The notes: generated by a model from the sequence alone, not told the origin. Counted from the stretch's first letter, positions 20,736 to 31,051 are shown. The stretch is 64,000 bases of DNA from Nocardioides deserti (GCF_014266025.1 NZ_JACMYC010000003.1:62001-126000), one strand, 5' to 3'. Numbers and translations are program-made.

Positions 20736-21298
20736 CAGGACTTGACGCGTCCCAGGTAGGAGGAGTCGCGGGTGTCGACCTTGACCTTCTCGCCCTCGTT
20801 GATGAAGAGCGGCACCTGGATCTCGTGACCGGTCTCCAGCGTCGCCGGCTTGGTGCGGCCGGTGGCGGAGTCGCCGGCGAGGCCGGGCTCGGTGAAGGTG
20901 ATGACGAGCTCGACGGAGGCGGGCATCTCGATGAAGAGCACGCGGCCCTCGTTCGTCGCGACGATGACCTCCTGGTTCTCGAGCAGGAAGTTCTGCGCGT
21001 CGCCGACGATCTCCGGTGCGACCTCGAGCTGGTCGTAGGACTGGACGTCCATGAAGACGAACGACGTGCCGTCGTTGTAGAGGTACTGCATGGTGCGACG
21101 GTCGACCGTGGCGGTCTCGACCTTGGTGCCGGCGTTGAAGGTCTTGTCGACGTTCTTGCCCGACTCGACGTTGCGGAGCTTGGTCCGCACGAAGGCGGGG
21201 CCCTTGCCCGGCTTGACGTGCTGAAACTCCACCACGGACCAGAGCTGCCCGTCGATGTTGAGGACCATGCCGTTCTTGAGGTCGTTCGTCGTTGCCAT
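20735..21298 (-). CDS. efp: Translation elongation factor P
   Basis: Relieves ribosome stalling at consecutive prolines. The 187 residues contain three beta-barrel domains; the acceptor loop VKPGKGPAF carries Lys32 at the tip, in the PGKGPA context typical of actinobacterial EF-P, which acts without beta-lysylation. The signature near the C-terminus ([35 protein letters not shown]) is intact. The ATG at 21298 gives the family length; longer upstream starts add unrelated residues. Confidence 0.98.
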   Translation of the reverse strand: MATTNDLKNGMVLNIDGQLWSVVEFQHVKPGKGPAFVRTKLRNVESGKNVDKTFNAGTKVETATVDRRTMQYLYNDGTSFVFMDVQSYDQLEVAPEIVGDAQNFLLENQEVIVATNEGRVLFIEMPASVELVITFTEPGLAGDSATGRTKPATLETGHEIQVPLFINEGEKVKVDTRDSSYLGRVKS

Positions 21299-21381
21299 GC
21301 GCGCGTTGTCAGCCTTCGTCGTCGTCCGGTGGGCGGAGGTGCTCGTGGCCGCCTCACCGGCGCCTCCGGGCACGGCGCACG

Positions 21382-21387
21382 AGTCTA
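21382..21387 (-). promoter_or_regulatory. Candidate -10 box (TAGACT) for efp-nusB
   Basis: TAGACT is a good TAnnnT -10 match about 85 bases before the efp ATG, in the only gap upstream of the pair. A TTCGGG motif lies 19 bases further upstream as a weak -35 candidate. The leader would be about 75 bases. Confidence 0.4.
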
Positions 21388-21419
21388 CCGGCGCGGCGCT
21401 CCTTCCCCCGAATACGGGC

Positions 21420-21465
21420 CTCGTGCTGCCCAACGAGCGCCAGGACGCACGGTGGGCAGCACGAG
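21420..21465 (-). terminator. Hairpin terminator of the aro operon
   Basis: CTCGTGCTGCCCA and TGGGCAGCACGAG form 13 perfect pairs around a 20-base loop, starting 12 bases past the aroQ stop on its transcript. It separates the shikimate genes from the efp promoter. No U-tract follows, as is common for actinobacterial terminators. Confidence 0.65.
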
Positions 21466-21476
21466 ACCGCAGGGGG

Positions 21477-21905
21477 TCAGCCGCGCGCGAGCACCTCGAG
21501 GGCCATCCGGTAGCCGCCGACCCCGTGGCCCGCGACGACCTCGACGGCGTACGCCGTGACGACCGAGTGGTGCCGGAACTCCTCGGGCCGCTTGCTCGGG
21601 TCGGAGAGGTGCACCTCGACCAGGGGCGCCTCGAGCTGCGCGCACGCGTCGAGCACGGCGTAGGAGTAGTGCGTCCACGCGGCGGCGTTGAGCACCACCG
21701 GCGTCCGGTCGTCCGCGGCCTGGTTGAGCCAGTCGACCATCACGCCCTCGTGGTTGGTCTGGCGCACCTCGACCGCGAGCCCGAGCTCCGCGCCCCACGC
21801 GACGCAGAGGTCGGCGAGCTCGGCGTGGGTCGTGGTGCCGTAGATCTCCGGCTGGCGCCGACCGAGCCGGCCGAGGTTCGGCCCGTTGAGGACGAGGACC
21901 CTCAC
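21477..21905 (-). CDS. aroQ: 3-dehydroquinate dehydratase, type II
   Basis: Third shikimate-pathway step, dehydroquinate to dehydroshikimate, by the dodecameric type II enzyme. The 142 residues show [20 protein letters not shown] (catalytic tyrosine and arginines), [43 protein letters not shown]. The GTG at 21905 overlaps the aroB stop as GTGA. It is last gene of aroC-aroK-aroB-aroQ and is followed by a strong hairpin. Confidence 0.96.
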   Translation of the reverse strand: MRVLVLNGPNLGRLGRRQPEIYGTTTHAELADLCVAWGAELGLAVEVRQTNHEGVMVDWLNQAADDRTPVVLNAAAWTHYSYAVLDACAQLEAPLVEVHLSDPSKRPEEFRHHSVVTAYAVEVVAGHGVGGYRMALEVLARG

Positions 21906-23041
21906 GGCTGCTCCGGCGCCTCTTCCCCGAGCTCGAGGGCGTCGTACGCCGCGCGCAGGTTCGCCTCGGACGGCCCGGCCAGCACCGCCGGCCGCGCGAC
22001 GTCGTCCAGCACCACGAACCGCAGCTGCGAGCCGCGCGCCTTCTTGTCCACGCGCATCAGCTCGAGCACGTCGTCGAACGACGGGCCCGACATCCCGGTC
22101 GGCAGGCCGAAGCGGCCGAACAGCTCGCGGTGCCGCTGCACCAGGTCGGGGCCGATCCGGCCCTCGAGCCGCGCCAGCTCGGCGACGTACACGCAGCCGA
22201 GCGAGACGGCCTCGCCGTGACGGATGGTGTAGCCGCTGATCGCCTCGATCGCGTGCCCGAGGGTGTGGCCGTAGTTGAGTACCTCGCGACCGGGGTGGCC
22301 GTCGCGGCCGCCGGTCTCGCGCAGGTCGGCGACGACGACGTCGATCTTCACGCGGATCGCGCGCTCGACGAGCTCGCGGAGCACCGGGTCGTCGACCCCG
22401 AGCGCGCCGGGCTCGAGGGACTCGGCGAGCCGGAGGATCTCCGGGTCGGCGACGAAGCCGCACTTGATGACCTCGGCCAGGCCGGAGACGAGCTCCTCGC
22501 CGGCGAGGGTGCGCAGGTAGGACAGGTCGCACAGCACGCCGGCCGGCTCGTGGAAGGCGCCGACGAGGTTCTTGCCGGCCTCGGTGTTGACCGCGGTCTT
22601 GCCGCCGACGGCGGCGTCGACCATGGCGAGCAGCGTGGTCGGCACGTGCACGACGCGGACGCCGCGCAGCCAAGTGGCGGCGATGAACCCGCCGAGGTCG
22701 GTGGTCGCGCCACCGCCGAGGGTGACGACCACGTCGGACCGGGTGAAGCCCTCCTGGCCCAGCGCGTTCCAGATCTCGGCCGCGACCTCGACCGACTTCG
22801 CCTCCTCGCCCTCCGGCACTGCGAAGACCAGGACCTCGCGCTCGCCGAGGATGTCGACCAGGTCGTCGGCGTAGGGCTGCAGCCGCGTGTCCACGACCAT
22901 CGCGACCCGCTCCGCGGCGTCGCCGACCATGGCCGGCAGGTGGCGGGCCAGGTCGGTGCCGACCACGACGTCGTACGGCGAGGCGCCGCCGACGTGCAGC
23001 GTGGTCTCGGCGGTGCCCGCGGTGGGGGTGGGGTCAGTCAT
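21902..23041 (-). CDS. aroB: 3-dehydroquinate synthase
   Basis: NAD- and zinc-dependent cyclisation of DAHP to 3-dehydroquinate. 379 residues with VPEGEEAKS, the NAD-binding [31 protein letters not shown], metal ligands in LAEVIKCGF and [16 protein letters not shown]. Its ATG overlaps the aroK stop by four bases and its stop overlaps aroQ, so the three genes are translationally coupled. Confidence 0.98.
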   Translation of the reverse strand: MTDPTPTAGTAETTLHVGGASPYDVVVGTDLARHLPAMVGDAAERVAMVVDTRLQPYADDLVDILGEREVLVFAVPEGEEAKSVEVAAEIWNALGQEGFTRSDVVVTLGGGATTDLGGFIAATWLRGVRVVHVPTTLLAMVDAAVGGKTAVNTEAGKNLVGAFHEPAGVLCDLSYLRTLAGEELVSGLAEVIKCGFVADPEILRLAESLEPGALGVDDPVLRELVERAIRVKIDVVVADLRETGGRDGHPGREVLNYGHTLGHAIEAISGYTIRHGEAVSLGCVYVAELARLEGRIGPDLVQRHRELFGRFGLPTGMSGPSFDDVLELMRVDKKARGSQLRFVVLDDVARPAVLAGPSEANLRAAYDALELGEEAPEQP

Positions 23042-23580
23042 CGGGGAAGGGCCTCCAGGATCTCGTCGGCGACCTGCTGCGGGGTGCGCCCGTCGGTGTC
23101 GACGACCAGGGTGGCCACCGACTCGTACACCGGCGCACGCTCGTCGAGCAGCGCCTTGACCCGCGACCGTACGCCACCGACCAGCAGCGGCCGCGACGTG
23201 CCGAGGCCGACCCGCTTGACCGCGTCGGCCAGGCCCACGCGCAGGAACACCACGGTGTGGCCGACGAGCCGCTCGCGGGTCGCCGGGTCCAGGACCGCTC
23301 CCCCACCGAGCGCGAGGACGCCGTCGTGCTCGGCCAGCGCCGTCGCGACGGCGGCCGCCTCGAGCCGGCGGAAGTGCGCCTCGCCGGAGTCGACGAAGAT
23401 GTCGGAGACCGAGCGGCCCTCGGCCGCCTCGACGTCCTGGTCGGTGTCGCGGGCGGCCACGCCCCAGGCCTCGGCGAGCAGCGCGGCCACGGTCGTCTTG
23501 CCGGCACCCATCGGGCCGACGAGCACCGCGCGCGGCCCGGTCGTGGGGGTCACGGACGAGCTCACCGGTGGCCCCGTCAC
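23038..23580 (-). CDS. aroK: Shikimate kinase
   Basis: Phosphorylates shikimate with ATP. 180 residues: P-loop [19 protein letters not shown], shikimate-binding [18 protein letters not shown] with GEAHFRRLE, and the GGGAV motif. The GTG at 23580 is chosen because it overlaps the aroC stop as GTGA, the spacing used throughout this cluster; a second GTG (VTPTTGP) nine codons later is an alternative that leaves the P-loop intact. Confidence 0.95.
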   Translation of the reverse strand: MTGPPVSSSVTPTTGPRAVLVGPMGAGKTTVAALLAEAWGVAARDTDQDVEAAEGRSVSDIFVDSGEAHFRRLEAAAVATALAEHDGVLALGGGAVLDPATRERLVGHTVVFLRVGLADAVKRVGLGTSRPLLVGGVRSRVKALLDERAPVYESVATLVVDTDGRTPQQVADEILEALPR

Positions 23581-24755
23581 CGGTAGCGCAGGGCGGCGAG
23601 GTATGACTCGGCGTTGCGCCGGGTCTCCGCCACCGAGTCGCCGCCGAACTTCTCCGTCACCGCGTCCGCGAGCACCAGCGCCACCATCGCCTCGGCCACG
23701 ATGCCGGCGGCCGGGACCGCGCAGACGTCGGAGCGCTGGTGGTGCGCGACCGACTCCTCGCCGGTCGCGACGTCGACGGTGCGCAGGGCGCGCGGGACGG
23801 TCGCGATCGGCTTCATCGCGGCGCGCACGCGCAGCACCTCGCCCGTGGTCATGCCGCCCTCCGTGCCGCCCGAGCGGCCCGAGACGCGGCGGATGCCCTC
23901 GTCGGTCGGGACGATCTCGTCGTGGGCGAGCGACCCCGGCGTGGCGGCCAGCTCGAAGCCGTCGCCGACCTCGACGCCCTTGATCGCCTGGATGCCCATG
24001 AGCGCGCCGGCCAGGCGCGAGTCGAGGCGGCGGTCCCAGTGCACGTGGGAGCCGAGGCCCGGCGGGAGGCCGTGGACGACGACCTCGACCACGCCGCCGA
24101 GGGTGTCGCCGTCCTTGTGCGCGTCGTCGATCCGCTCGACCATCCGCTGCGAGGTGTCGGCGTCGAGGCAGCGCACCGGGTCCTCGTCGAGCCGGGCGAC
24201 GTCGTCGGCCTGCGGCCAGAGCCCGTCGGGCGCGCGGACCCCGCCGAGCTCGATGACGTGGGAGACGATGCGGGCGCCGACGGCCTGCTCGAGGAAGTTG
24301 CTGGCCACGCGACCGAGGGCGACGCGGGCCGCGGTCTCGCGGGCCGAGGCGCGTTCGAGGATCGGTCGGGCGTCCTCGAAGTCGTACTTCTGCATCCCGG
24401 CGAGGTCGGCGTGGCCGGGGCGGGGGCGGGTCAGCGGCGCGTTGCGGGCCATCGACGCGAGCTCGGCGGGGTCGACCGGGTCGGCCGCCATGACCTTCTC
24501 CCACTTCGGCCACTCGGTGTTGCCGACCTGGATCGCGACCGGTCCACCCTGGGACTCGCCGTGGCGCACGCCGCCGACGAGCGTGACCTCGTCCTGCTCG
24601 AACTTCATCCGGGCGCCGCGGCCGTAGCCGAGCCGGCGACGGGCCAGGGAGTCCTGGATGTCGGCCGAGGTCACCCGCACGTGCGCGGGCAGTCCCTCGA
24701 GGATCGCGACCAGGGAGGGGCCGTGGGACTCGCCCGCGGTGAGCCAACGAAGCAT
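23577..24755 (-). CDS. aroC: Chorismate synthase
   Basis: FMN-dependent trans-elimination of phosphate from EPSP to chorismate, the last common aromatic step. 392 residues, begins [26 protein letters not shown] and contains [35 protein letters not shown] and [13 protein letters not shown], which are full family signatures. It heads aroC-aroK-aroB-aroQ, 40 bases after the prepilin peptidase gene. Confidence 0.98.
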   Translation of the reverse strand: MLRWLTAGESHGPSLVAILEGLPAHVRVTSADIQDSLARRRLGYGRGARMKFEQDEVTLVGGVRHGESQGGPVAIQVGNTEWPKWEKVMAADPVDPAELASMARNAPLTRPRPGHADLAGMQKYDFEDARPILERASARETAARVALGRVASNFLEQAVGARIVSHVIELGGVRAPDGLWPQADDVARLDEDPVRCLDADTSQRMVERIDDAHKDGDTLGGVVEVVVHGLPPGLGSHVHWDRRLDSRLAGALMGIQAIKGVEVGDGFELAATPGSLAHDEIVPTDEGIRRVSGRSGGTEGGMTTGEVLRVRAAMKPIATVPRALRTVDVATGEESVAHHQRSDVCAVPAAGIVAEAMVALVLADAVTEKFGGDSVAETRRNAESYLAALRYR

Positions 24756-24795
24756 GGGCGTCAGTCTCCCACGAGCCTCCGCCGCGACCGGACGC

Positions 24796-25563
24796 TCACC
24801 CGGTGACGAGACCGTCGAGCACCGGCTCGCCGACCCACACGCCCACCAGCGCCGCCACCAGCATGAACGGCCCGAACGGGAAGGCCCTGCGCTCCACCAC
24901 CCGCAGCAGCGACAGCAGGCCGCCGCCGACGCCGCCGAGCAGGAACCCGCCGTAGACGCCGACGAGCAGCTCGCCCCAGCCCAGGTGCCCGAGCGCGATG
25001 CCGAGCACGCCGGCGAGCCGCACGTCGCCGTAGCCGAGGCCGCGCGGGTGCACGAACCACAGGACGAAGAAGATGCCGCCCGCGAGCAGCCAGCCCCAGA
25101 ACGCGCGGACCAGGTCGTCGGTCTCCCGCGTGACCACCCAGGTGACCAGCGTCAGGGCGATCGTGACGAGGTACGTCGGCGCGATCACCTTCGTCGGGAG
25201 GAGCCGGGTGCGCCAGTCGACCACCGCGAGGGCGACCGAGACCGGCACCACGGGCGCCAGCGGCAGCAGGTCCCAGTCGGCGCCGACCGACCAGCCGACC
25301 AGCGCTCCGGCCGCGGCGGAGGCGAGCGTCGCCTTCCAGACCAGTCCCGGCAGGCGGGCGATGTCGGCGTAGGGCTCCTTGGGCTCCTCCGCCTCGCCTG
25401 CAACGTCCACGCCGCCGGCGACCGGGGCGTCCTGCTCGGCGACCGTGTCGTCGGTGGTGGTCGGCTCCGGCTCGGGGATCCACGCGACCAGCGCCGGCAC
25501 CAGCAGGCCCAGCCCCCCACAGATCAGCGCGAGCGCCACGGCGGCGGCGACCTGGTCGCTCAC
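24796..25563 (-). CDS. Prepilin peptidase (A24 family)
   Basis: Membrane aspartyl protease that cleaves type IV pilin-like leader peptides. 255 residues, mostly hydrophobic helices. The two catalytic aspartates are visible: [16 protein letters not shown] and [14 protein letters not shown]. The cysteine-rich N-methyltransferase domain of Gram-negative PilD is absent, as in actinobacterial forms. A charged loop (residues 30-65, [17 protein letters not shown]) follows the first helix. GTG start overlaps the aroE stop. No pilin gene lies in the window; residence inside the aro cluster is conserved in mycobacteria. Confidence 0.9.
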   Translation of the reverse strand: MSDQVAAAVALALICGGLGLLVPALVAWIPEPEPTTTDDTVAEQDAPVAGGVDVAGEAEEPKEPYADIARLPGLVWKATLASAAAGALVGWSVGADWDLLPLAPVVPVSVALAVVDWRTRLLPTKVIAPTYLVTIALTLVTWVVTRETDDLVRAFWGWLLAGGIFFVLWFVHPRGLGYGDVRLAGVLGIALGHLGWGELLVGVYGGFLLGGVGGGLLSLLRVVERRAFPFGPFMLVAALVGVWVGEPVLDGLVTG

Positions 25564-26411
25564 CGCGGCGCTCCCCCGCCCCCGTGCGTCCCGTGCAGCG
25601 CCGCCTCGCCGGCGGCCCGCATGGCGGCGACCGACGGCAGCCGGCCGGTGAACAGCTCGACCTGGAGCGCCGCCTGGTGGACGAGCAGGTCGAGCCCGCT
25701 CACGAGCACCCGCCCGGTGTCCGCCTGCCCGGTGTCCGCCTGCTCGATCACGGACGCGGCCAGCGGCGTCGGCCACGGGTCGTAGACGACCTCGAAGACC
25801 ACCGGCACGTCGCGGCAGCCGGCCACCAGCGCGTCCGTCTGGGCCGCGGCCGGGATCGTCGAGACGACGACGTCGGCCCGCGGCGGGTCCGCCAGGGACG
25901 CGAGCACGACCTCGGGCGCGGCGGGGTGGCGGCGTACGGCCTCGGCGGCCTCCTCGCCGCGCGCCTCCGAGCGCACGTGCAGGGTCACCCGCTCCGCGCC
26001 GAGCTCGCACAGCGCCAGCCCGGTCGACGCCGCGGTCGCGCCCCCGCCCAGCACCGCGCCGGCACGGACCGGCCCGTCGTGGCGCTCCCGGACCGCCGCG
26101 ACGGCGCCCGGCAGGTCCGTGTTGTCGGCGTGCCGCGCTCCCCCGTCCAGCACCAGCGTGTTGGCGGCGCCGACGAGCGCCGCGCGGTCGGAGACGTCGT
26201 CGACCAGGGCCATCAGCTCGCGCTTGAGCGGCATCGTCAGCGACAGGCCGCGCCACGACTCGTCCAGACCGGCGAGGAAGTCGGGCAGTCCGCCGGCCGG
26301 CACGCGGACGGCGTCGTAGGTCCAGTCCAGGCCGAGCTCGGCGTACGCCGCCCGGTGCAGCACCGGTGACAGCGAGTGGGCGATCGGGTCGCCGAGGACG
26401 GCGCAGCGCAT
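25560..26411 (-). CDS. aroE: Shikimate dehydrogenase
   Basis: NADPH reduction of dehydroshikimate to shikimate. 283 residues: GDPIAHSLSPVLHRAAY (substrate site), LTMPLKRELMAL with the catalytic lysine, GAANTLVLDGG with DNTDLPGA, Rossmann loop VLGGGATAAS. Near residue 225 is a five-residue duplication (QADTGQADTG) coded by a 15-base tandem repeat. The ATG overlaps the mltG stop (TGATG). Quinate dehydrogenase activity cannot be excluded, but the cluster supports AroE. Confidence 0.94.
   Translation of the reverse strand: MRCAVLGDPIAHSLSPVLHRAAYAELGLDWTYDAVRVPAGGLPDFLAGLDESWRGLSLTMPLKRELMALVDDVSDRAALVGAANTLVLDGGARHADNTDLPGAVAAVRERHDGPVRAGAVLGGGATAASTGLALCELGAERVTLHVRSEARGEEAAEAVRRHPAAPEVVLASLADPPRADVVVSTIPAAAQTDALVAGCRDVPVVFEVVYDPWPTPLAASVIEQADTGQADTGRVLVSGLDLLVHQAALQVELFTGRLPSVAAMRAAGEAALHGTHGGGGAPR
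25713..25742. repeat. 15-base tandem duplication inside aroE
   Basis: CCCGGTGTCCGCCTG occurs twice in a row and adds five residues (ADTGQ) without breaking frame. It lies in a surface-type loop region of the predicted protein and is likely a slippage product. Confidence 0.85.
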
Positions 26412-27580
26412 CAGCAGCGGTCGGACTCGTTGGCGCAGTAGGCCTGCAGCTCGCTCTTGAACGACAGGAACTCGTCGTAGCTGTCGGTGAACTTGGTCTC
26501 GCCCGTCGAGAGGTCGACCGTCACGTAGTAGAGCCACGAGCCCTCGGCGGGGTTCGCCGCCGCCTGGATCGCCGCGTCGCCCGGTGCCTCGATCGGGCCG
26601 GGCGGGAGCCCCGGCTGGGTGTAGGTGTTGTACGGCGAGTCCGCCACCGAGTCGATCTGGTCCTGGCTGAGCACCGCGATCGGCTCCTTGCCGAGCGCGT
26701 AGTTGACCGCGGCGTCGATCTGCAGCAGGCCGTTGGTCTGGCCGTTGTCGGGGTTCTCGACGCGGTTGTAGATCACCCGCGCGACCTTCGGCATGTCGTC
26801 GCCGCGCCCCTCGGCCTCGACCAGGCTGGCCACGGTCATCAGCTCGTGCGGGGTGTAGCCGAGCTCGGCAGCGGCGTCCTCGAGACCGGCCTCGTCGGCC
26901 GCCTGGCGCCACCGGGTCACCATCGCCTGCACCATGTCGAGCGGCTTGGCGTTCGGCCCGAAGGAGTACGTCGAGGGGAACAGGTAGCCCTCGGGGTTGC
27001 CGCCGGCGTACTCCGGCAGGCCGATCCTGTCGGGCTGGTCGAGCACCCTCTCGAAGGCGCCGGCGCGGAAGTCGGTGCTCTCGGCGAGGATCTCGACGAC
27101 CTGGTCGGTGTTGAGGCCCTCGGGGATCGTCACGGCGTTGGTGATGATGTTGGCGGGGTCGACGAGCACGTCGATGGCGTCCTCGGAGGCCATCTCCTTC
27201 TTGAGCGGGTAGAAGCCGACCTGGATGCCCGGGGAGTCCGGGTTCGCGGCGGCGGCGTCGATGCAGGCCTGCACCGAGGCGACGACGCCGTCGGCCTTGA
27301 GCCCACGGCAGATCGCGGCGCTCGAGTCGCCCTCGACCACCTCGAAGGCGACCTCACCCCTGCCCGGACCGGCGAAGTCGTCGGGCTCGGCGAACTGGTC
27401 CTCGACCCACGCGACCCCCCGCGTCACCGCGAAGTAGAGGCCGCCGGCCACGATCGCCAGGGCGACGAGGACGGCGAGGCAGCCGGGCAGGCCGCGGCGC
27501 TTGCGGCGCCGGCGACCGCTGGCGGGCACGGTGCCGTCCCCCGGCAGGAGCGGGTCGCTGGGGTGGCTCGGGTCGCTCAC
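26411..27580 (-). CDS. mltG: Endolytic murein transglycosylase MltG (YceG)
   Basis: Cuts nascent glycan strands at the membrane and sets glycan length. 389 residues: basic cytoplasmic N-terminus (GRRRRKRRG), one transmembrane helix (CLAVLVALAIVAGGLYFAVTRG, about 30-55), a LysM-like region, then the YceG domain with catalytic glutamate in TVASLVEAEGRGDDMPKVARVIYNR and the conserved LLQIDAAVNYALG and YNTYTQPGLPPGPI. Its ATG overlaps the ruvX stop; order alaS-ruvX-mltG-aroE is conserved in actinobacteria. Confidence 0.96.
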   Translation of the reverse strand: MSDPSHPSDPLLPGDGTVPASGRRRRKRRGLPGCLAVLVALAIVAGGLYFAVTRGVAWVEDQFAEPDDFAGPGRGEVAFEVVEGDSSAAICRGLKADGVVASVQACIDAAAANPDSPGIQVGFYPLKKEMASEDAIDVLVDPANIITNAVTIPEGLNTDQVVEILAESTDFRAGAFERVLDQPDRIGLPEYAGGNPEGYLFPSTYSFGPNAKPLDMVQAMVTRWRQAADEAGLEDAAAELGYTPHELMTVASLVEAEGRGDDMPKVARVIYNRVENPDNGQTNGLLQIDAAVNYALGKEPIAVLSQDQIDSVADSPYNTYTQPGLPPGPIEAPGDAAIQAAANPAEGSWLYYVTVDLSTGETKFTDSYDEFLSFKSELQAYCANESDRC

Positions 27581-28068
27581 TGGGTCTCCTCGGGCTCCTC
27601 GGGCGCTGCCCGGACGATCTCGCCGGGGGCGGTCCCCGTCGTGCGCTCCGTGTCGAGCGCGTGCTGCAGGATCAGGACCGCAGCGGCCTGGTCGACGACC
27701 GCCCGGCGCTTGCTGCCGGACCGGCCCCGGTCGCGGAGCATAGCCTCCGCCGAGACCGTGGTCAGCCGCTCGTCGACCAGCCGGACCGGTGTCGGCGCGA
27801 CCCGCTCGGCCAGGCGGGCGGCGAACTCGCGGGTCTTGACCGCCGCCGGCCCCTCGCCGCCGGACAGGCTGCGGGGCAGCCCGACGACGACCTCGGCGAC
27901 CTCGGACTCGTCGCGGATCTCGCGCAGGATCCGCGCGATCCGGGCGAGGTCGCCCTTGCCGCGGCGCACGGTCTCGACGGGCGTGGCGAGGAACCCGGTC
28001 GGGTCGCTGCGCGCCACGCCGATCCGGGCATCCCCCGGGTCGATGCCGAGCCGTACGCCGTGCCTCAA
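27577..28068 (-). CDS. ruvX: YqgF/RuvX family putative Holliday-junction resolvase
   Basis: RNase H-fold nuclease involved in 16S rRNA 5' maturation or junction processing. 163 residues: RLGIDPGDARIGVARSD with the catalytic Asp, VVVGLPRSLSGGEGPAAVKTREFA, VRLVDERLTTVSAE and a final Asp motif VVDQAAAVLILQ. The start is taken as TTG at 28068, overlapping the alaS stop as TTGA; no ATG or GTG lies before the conserved DPG motif. The C-terminal acidic tail (APEEPEETQ) is unconserved. Confidence 0.92.
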   Translation of the reverse strand: MRHGVRLGIDPGDARIGVARSDPTGFLATPVETVRRGKGDLARIARILREIRDESEVAEVVVGLPRSLSGGEGPAAVKTREFAARLAERVAPTPVRLVDERLTTVSAEAMLRDRGRSGSKRRAVVDQAAAVLILQHALDTERTTGTAPGEIVRAAPEEPEETQ

Positions 28069-30746
28069 ACGCCCGCCGTCCGTGCGACCTCGGCGGTCAC
28101 CAGGGCGAGCGCCTCGTCGACCCGGGTCGCGTCGGTGCCGCCGCCCTGGGCCACGTCGTCCTTGCCGCCGCCCTTGCCGCCGACCAGCGGCCCGACCGCG
28201 CGGACCAGCGCGTTGGCCGACAGCCCACGCTCGCGCGCCGCGTCGGTGACGGCCGCGACGACCGCGACCTTGCCGTCGGCGACGCCGATGACGACGACCA
28301 CGCCGGGCTCGCCCTGCGGCAGCCGGCTGCGGACGTCCATCGCCAGCGTGCGCACGTCGCCGCCGCCCGCTCCGTCGGCGCGGTGGGCCACGACGTGCAC
28401 GCCGGCCACGACCTCGGCGCCGGCCGCCAGCTGGCCACCGGCGGCGAGGAGCTGGGCGACGCGCGCCTTCTCGGCCTCCTTCTCGACCGCGCGGAGGCGC
28501 TCGACGAGCTCGGAGACGCGGCCGACGAGGTCGTCGGGCTGGGTCTTGAGCAGCCCGGTGAGCTGGCTGACGACGTCGCGCTCGCGGGCGAGGTAGGCGA
28601 AGCCCTCGACGCCGGTGAACGCCTCGATCCGGCGGTTGCCGGACCCGACCGACGACTCGCCGGTGACCACGATCGTGCCGATCTGGGAGGAGTGGTCCAC
28701 GTGCGTGCCGCCGCAGAGCTCGCGCGACCACGGGCCGCCGATCTCGACCACGCGCACCTTGGAGTCGTCGTACGTCTCGCCGAACAGCGCGATCGCGCCC
28801 CAGTCCTTGGCCTCGGGGAGCGTCATGTACTGCCAGGAGACCGGCAGGTCGGCGCGCAGTGCGTGGTTGGAGACCTGCTCGATGTCACGGACCTGCTGCG
28901 GGCTCAGGCCGGTGGTCCAGCCGAAGTCGAGCCGGAGGTAGCCCGGCCGGTTGTAGGAGCCGGACTGCAGCGCGGTGGGGCCGAGCACCTCGCGCAGCGC
29001 CGCGTGCACGACGTGGGTGCCCGAGTGCGCCTGCCGTGCGCCGGTGCGCCACTCGGGGTCGACGCGGGCGTGCAGCTGTGCCGTCGAGGAGGCTTCGAGC
29101 TCACCGTCGACCACCCGCACCTGGTGCACGACCAGCCCGCGGACCGGCCGCTGCACGTCGAGCACCTCGAGCCGGCCGCCGTCGAACTCGATGAGGCCGG
29201 CGTCGGCCGCCTGGCCTCCGGACTCCGCGTAGAACGGCGTGCGGTCGAGCACGAGCTCGCCGACCTCGCCGGCCGCCAGCGACCGGGCCGGCGCGCCGCC
29301 GGAGAGCAGCGCCAGCGGGCGGGACTCGGTCTCGAGGGTCTCGTAGGCGAGCCACTCGGTCGGGCCGTGGGCGTCGAGGATGCCGCGGTAGACACCGGTG
29401 TCGGCGTGCTGGCCCTTCTTCGCGCGCGCGTCGGCCTTCGCCCGCTCGCGCTGCTCGGTCATGAGCGCGCGGAAGCCCTCCTCGTCCACGCTCAGCCCGG
29501 CCTCGGAGGCCATCTCGAGCGTGAGGTCGATCGGGAAGCCGTAGGTGTCGTGCAGCGCGAACGCCTGGTCGCCCGCCAGCCGGGTCGACCCGGACGCCTT
29601 CACCTGATGGGCGGCCTGGTCGAAGATCTGGGTGCCGGCCTGGAGCGTCTTGCGGAAGGCGTCCTCCTCGGCGTACGCCACCCGGCTGATCCGCTCGAAG
29701 TCCGCCTCGAGCTCGGGGTAGGACGCCTTCATCCGGCTCATGCTCACCGGCAGCAGCTCGGGCAGCGCGCGGTCCTCGTAGCCGAGCAGCCGCATCGACC
29801 GGACCGCGCGGCGCAGCAGCCGGCGCAGGACGTAGCCACGGGCCTCGTTGCCCGGCGTGACGCCGTCGCCGATCAGCATGAGCGCGCTGCGGACGTGGTC
29901 GGCCACGACGCGGAAGCGGACGTCGTCCTCCGGGTCCGCGCCGTAGGCCCGCCCGGTCAGCTCGCTGGCGCGCTCGATGACGGGGAAGACCTCGTCGATC
30001 TCGTACATGTTCTGCTTGCCCTGGAGCAGGTACGCGACCCGCTCGAGGCCCATGCCGGTGTCGATGTTCTTCGCCGGAAGCGGCCCCTCGACGTCGAAGT
30101 CGTCCTTGGCGCGCACGGCGCTGAGCGACTCCTGCATGAAGACGAGGTTCCAGATCTCCAGGAACCGGTCCTCGTCGGCGTTCGGGCCGCCGTCGGGGCC
30201 GAACTCCGGCCCGCGGTCGACGTAGATCTCCGAGCACGGACCACCCGGCCCGGGCACGCCCATCGACCAGTAGTTGTCCTTGAGCCCGCGCTCCTGGATC
30301 CGCTCGTCGGGCAGGCCGGCGATCGACCGCCACAGGTCGCGCGCCTCGTCGTCCGAGGGCAGCACCGTCACCCAGATCTTCTCCGGGTCGAAGCCGAAGC
30401 CACCCTCCTCGACGGAGCCGGTGATCAGGCTCCAGGCGAAGCGGATCGCCCCCTCCTTGAAGTAGTCGCCGAAGGAGAAGTTGCCACACATCTGGAAGAA
30501 CGTGCCGTGCCGCGTGGTCTTGCCGACCTCCTCGATGTCGAGGGTGCGCACGCACTTCTGCACGCTGACCGCGCGGTCGTACGGCGCGGACTCCTGCCCG
30601 AGGAAGTACGGCTTGAAGGGCACCATGCCGGCGTTGACGAACAGCAGGTTCGGGTCGTCCAGCAGCAGCGACGCCGACGGCACCACCGTGTGCGCGTTGG
30701 CCTCGAAGTGGGCCACGAACCGCCGTCGGATCTCCGCGGTCTCCAT
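28065..30746 (-). CDS. alaS: Alanine-tRNA ligase
   Basis: Class II synthetase with editing. 893 residues: catalytic core (METAEIRRRFVAHFEANAH, FVNAGMVPFKPYFLG, HGTFFQMCGNFSFGDYFKEGAI), editing domain with zinc ligands HSGTHVVHAAL and CGGTHVDHSSQIG, and a C-terminal DHHA1/C-Ala domain with GGKGGGKDDVAQGGG. The ATG at 30746 overlaps the preceding gene stop (TGATG) and aligns with the family start; an in-frame ATG far upstream runs through another gene. Confidence 0.98.
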   Translation of the reverse strand: METAEIRRRFVAHFEANAHTVVPSASLLLDDPNLLFVNAGMVPFKPYFLGQESAPYDRAVSVQKCVRTLDIEEVGKTTRHGTFFQMCGNFSFGDYFKEGAIRFAWSLITGSVEEGGFGFDPEKIWVTVLPSDDEARDLWRSIAGLPDERIQERGLKDNYWSMGVPGPGGPCSEIYVDRGPEFGPDGGPNADEDRFLEIWNLVFMQESLSAVRAKDDFDVEGPLPAKNIDTGMGLERVAYLLQGKQNMYEIDEVFPVIERASELTGRAYGADPEDDVRFRVVADHVRSALMLIGDGVTPGNEARGYVLRRLLRRAVRSMRLLGYEDRALPELLPVSMSRMKASYPELEADFERISRVAYAEEDAFRKTLQAGTQIFDQAAHQVKASGSTRLAGDQAFALHDTYGFPIDLTLEMASEAGLSVDEEGFRALMTEQRERAKADARAKKGQHADTGVYRGILDAHGPTEWLAYETLETESRPLALLSGGAPARSLAAGEVGELVLDRTPFYAESGGQAADAGLIEFDGGRLEVLDVQRPVRGLVVHQVRVVDGELEASSTAQLHARVDPEWRTGARQAHSGTHVVHAALREVLGPTALQSGSYNRPGYLRLDFGWTTGLSPQQVRDIEQVSNHALRADLPVSWQYMTLPEAKDWGAIALFGETYDDSKVRVVEIGGPWSRELCGGTHVDHSSQIGTIVVTGESSVGSGNRRIEAFTGVEGFAYLARERDVVSQLTGLLKTQPDDLVGRVSELVERLRAVEKEAEKARVAQLLAAGGQLAAGAEVVAGVHVVAHRADGAGGGDVRTLAMDVRSRLPQGEPGVVVVIGVADGKVAVVAAVTDAARERGLSANALVRAVGPLVGGKGGGKDDVAQGGGTDATRVDEALALVTAEVARTAGV

Positions 30747-31051
30747 CAGGTGGTGCCTTCCTCGTTCGGTGCTTCGGTATCGGTGTGATCGGTCGGTGGG
30801 GCGGTCGGACCCGCCGGCGCGGCCAGCTCGGGCGTCCCGGCCGGCGTCAGGCCCAGCCGGGCCCGGAGGTCGACCTCGGCGTCGGCCCTGCCCTGCGCCA
30901 CCTCGTCGCGGAGCAGCCGGGCGCCGTGCGCCAGGCCGTTCCACCGGTCGCGGAGCCCGTCGGCGGTGAGCGCCTCGGCGGCGCGGCGGCCCCGCACCAT
31001 GGCGTAGACCCCCGCTCCGGCCCCGGCGACGAACCAGAGGCCGCGACTCAT
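30746..31051 (-). CDS. DUF6167-like small membrane-associated protein
   Basis: 101 residues. The N-terminus MSRGLWFVAGAGAGVYAMVRGRRAAEAL is a short hydrophobic anchor rich in glycine, followed by an amphipathic helix (DGLRDRWNGLAHGARLLRDEVAQGRADAEVDLRARLG) and a Pro/Thr-rich tail. Similar small proteins sit directly upstream of alaS in many actinobacteria. Function unknown. The stop overlaps the alaS start by one base, so the two are coupled. Confidence 0.8.
   Translation of the reverse strand: MSRGLWFVAGAGAGVYAMVRGRRAAEALTADGLRDRWNGLAHGARLLRDEVAQGRADAEVDLRARLGLTPAGTPELAAPAGPTAPPTDHTDTEAPNEEGTT

Noticed and set aside
30746..30944. N-terminally extended alaS start
   Set aside because: The extra 66 residues are an out-of-frame reading of the DUF6167-like gene; the AlaRS family starts at the ATG at 30746.
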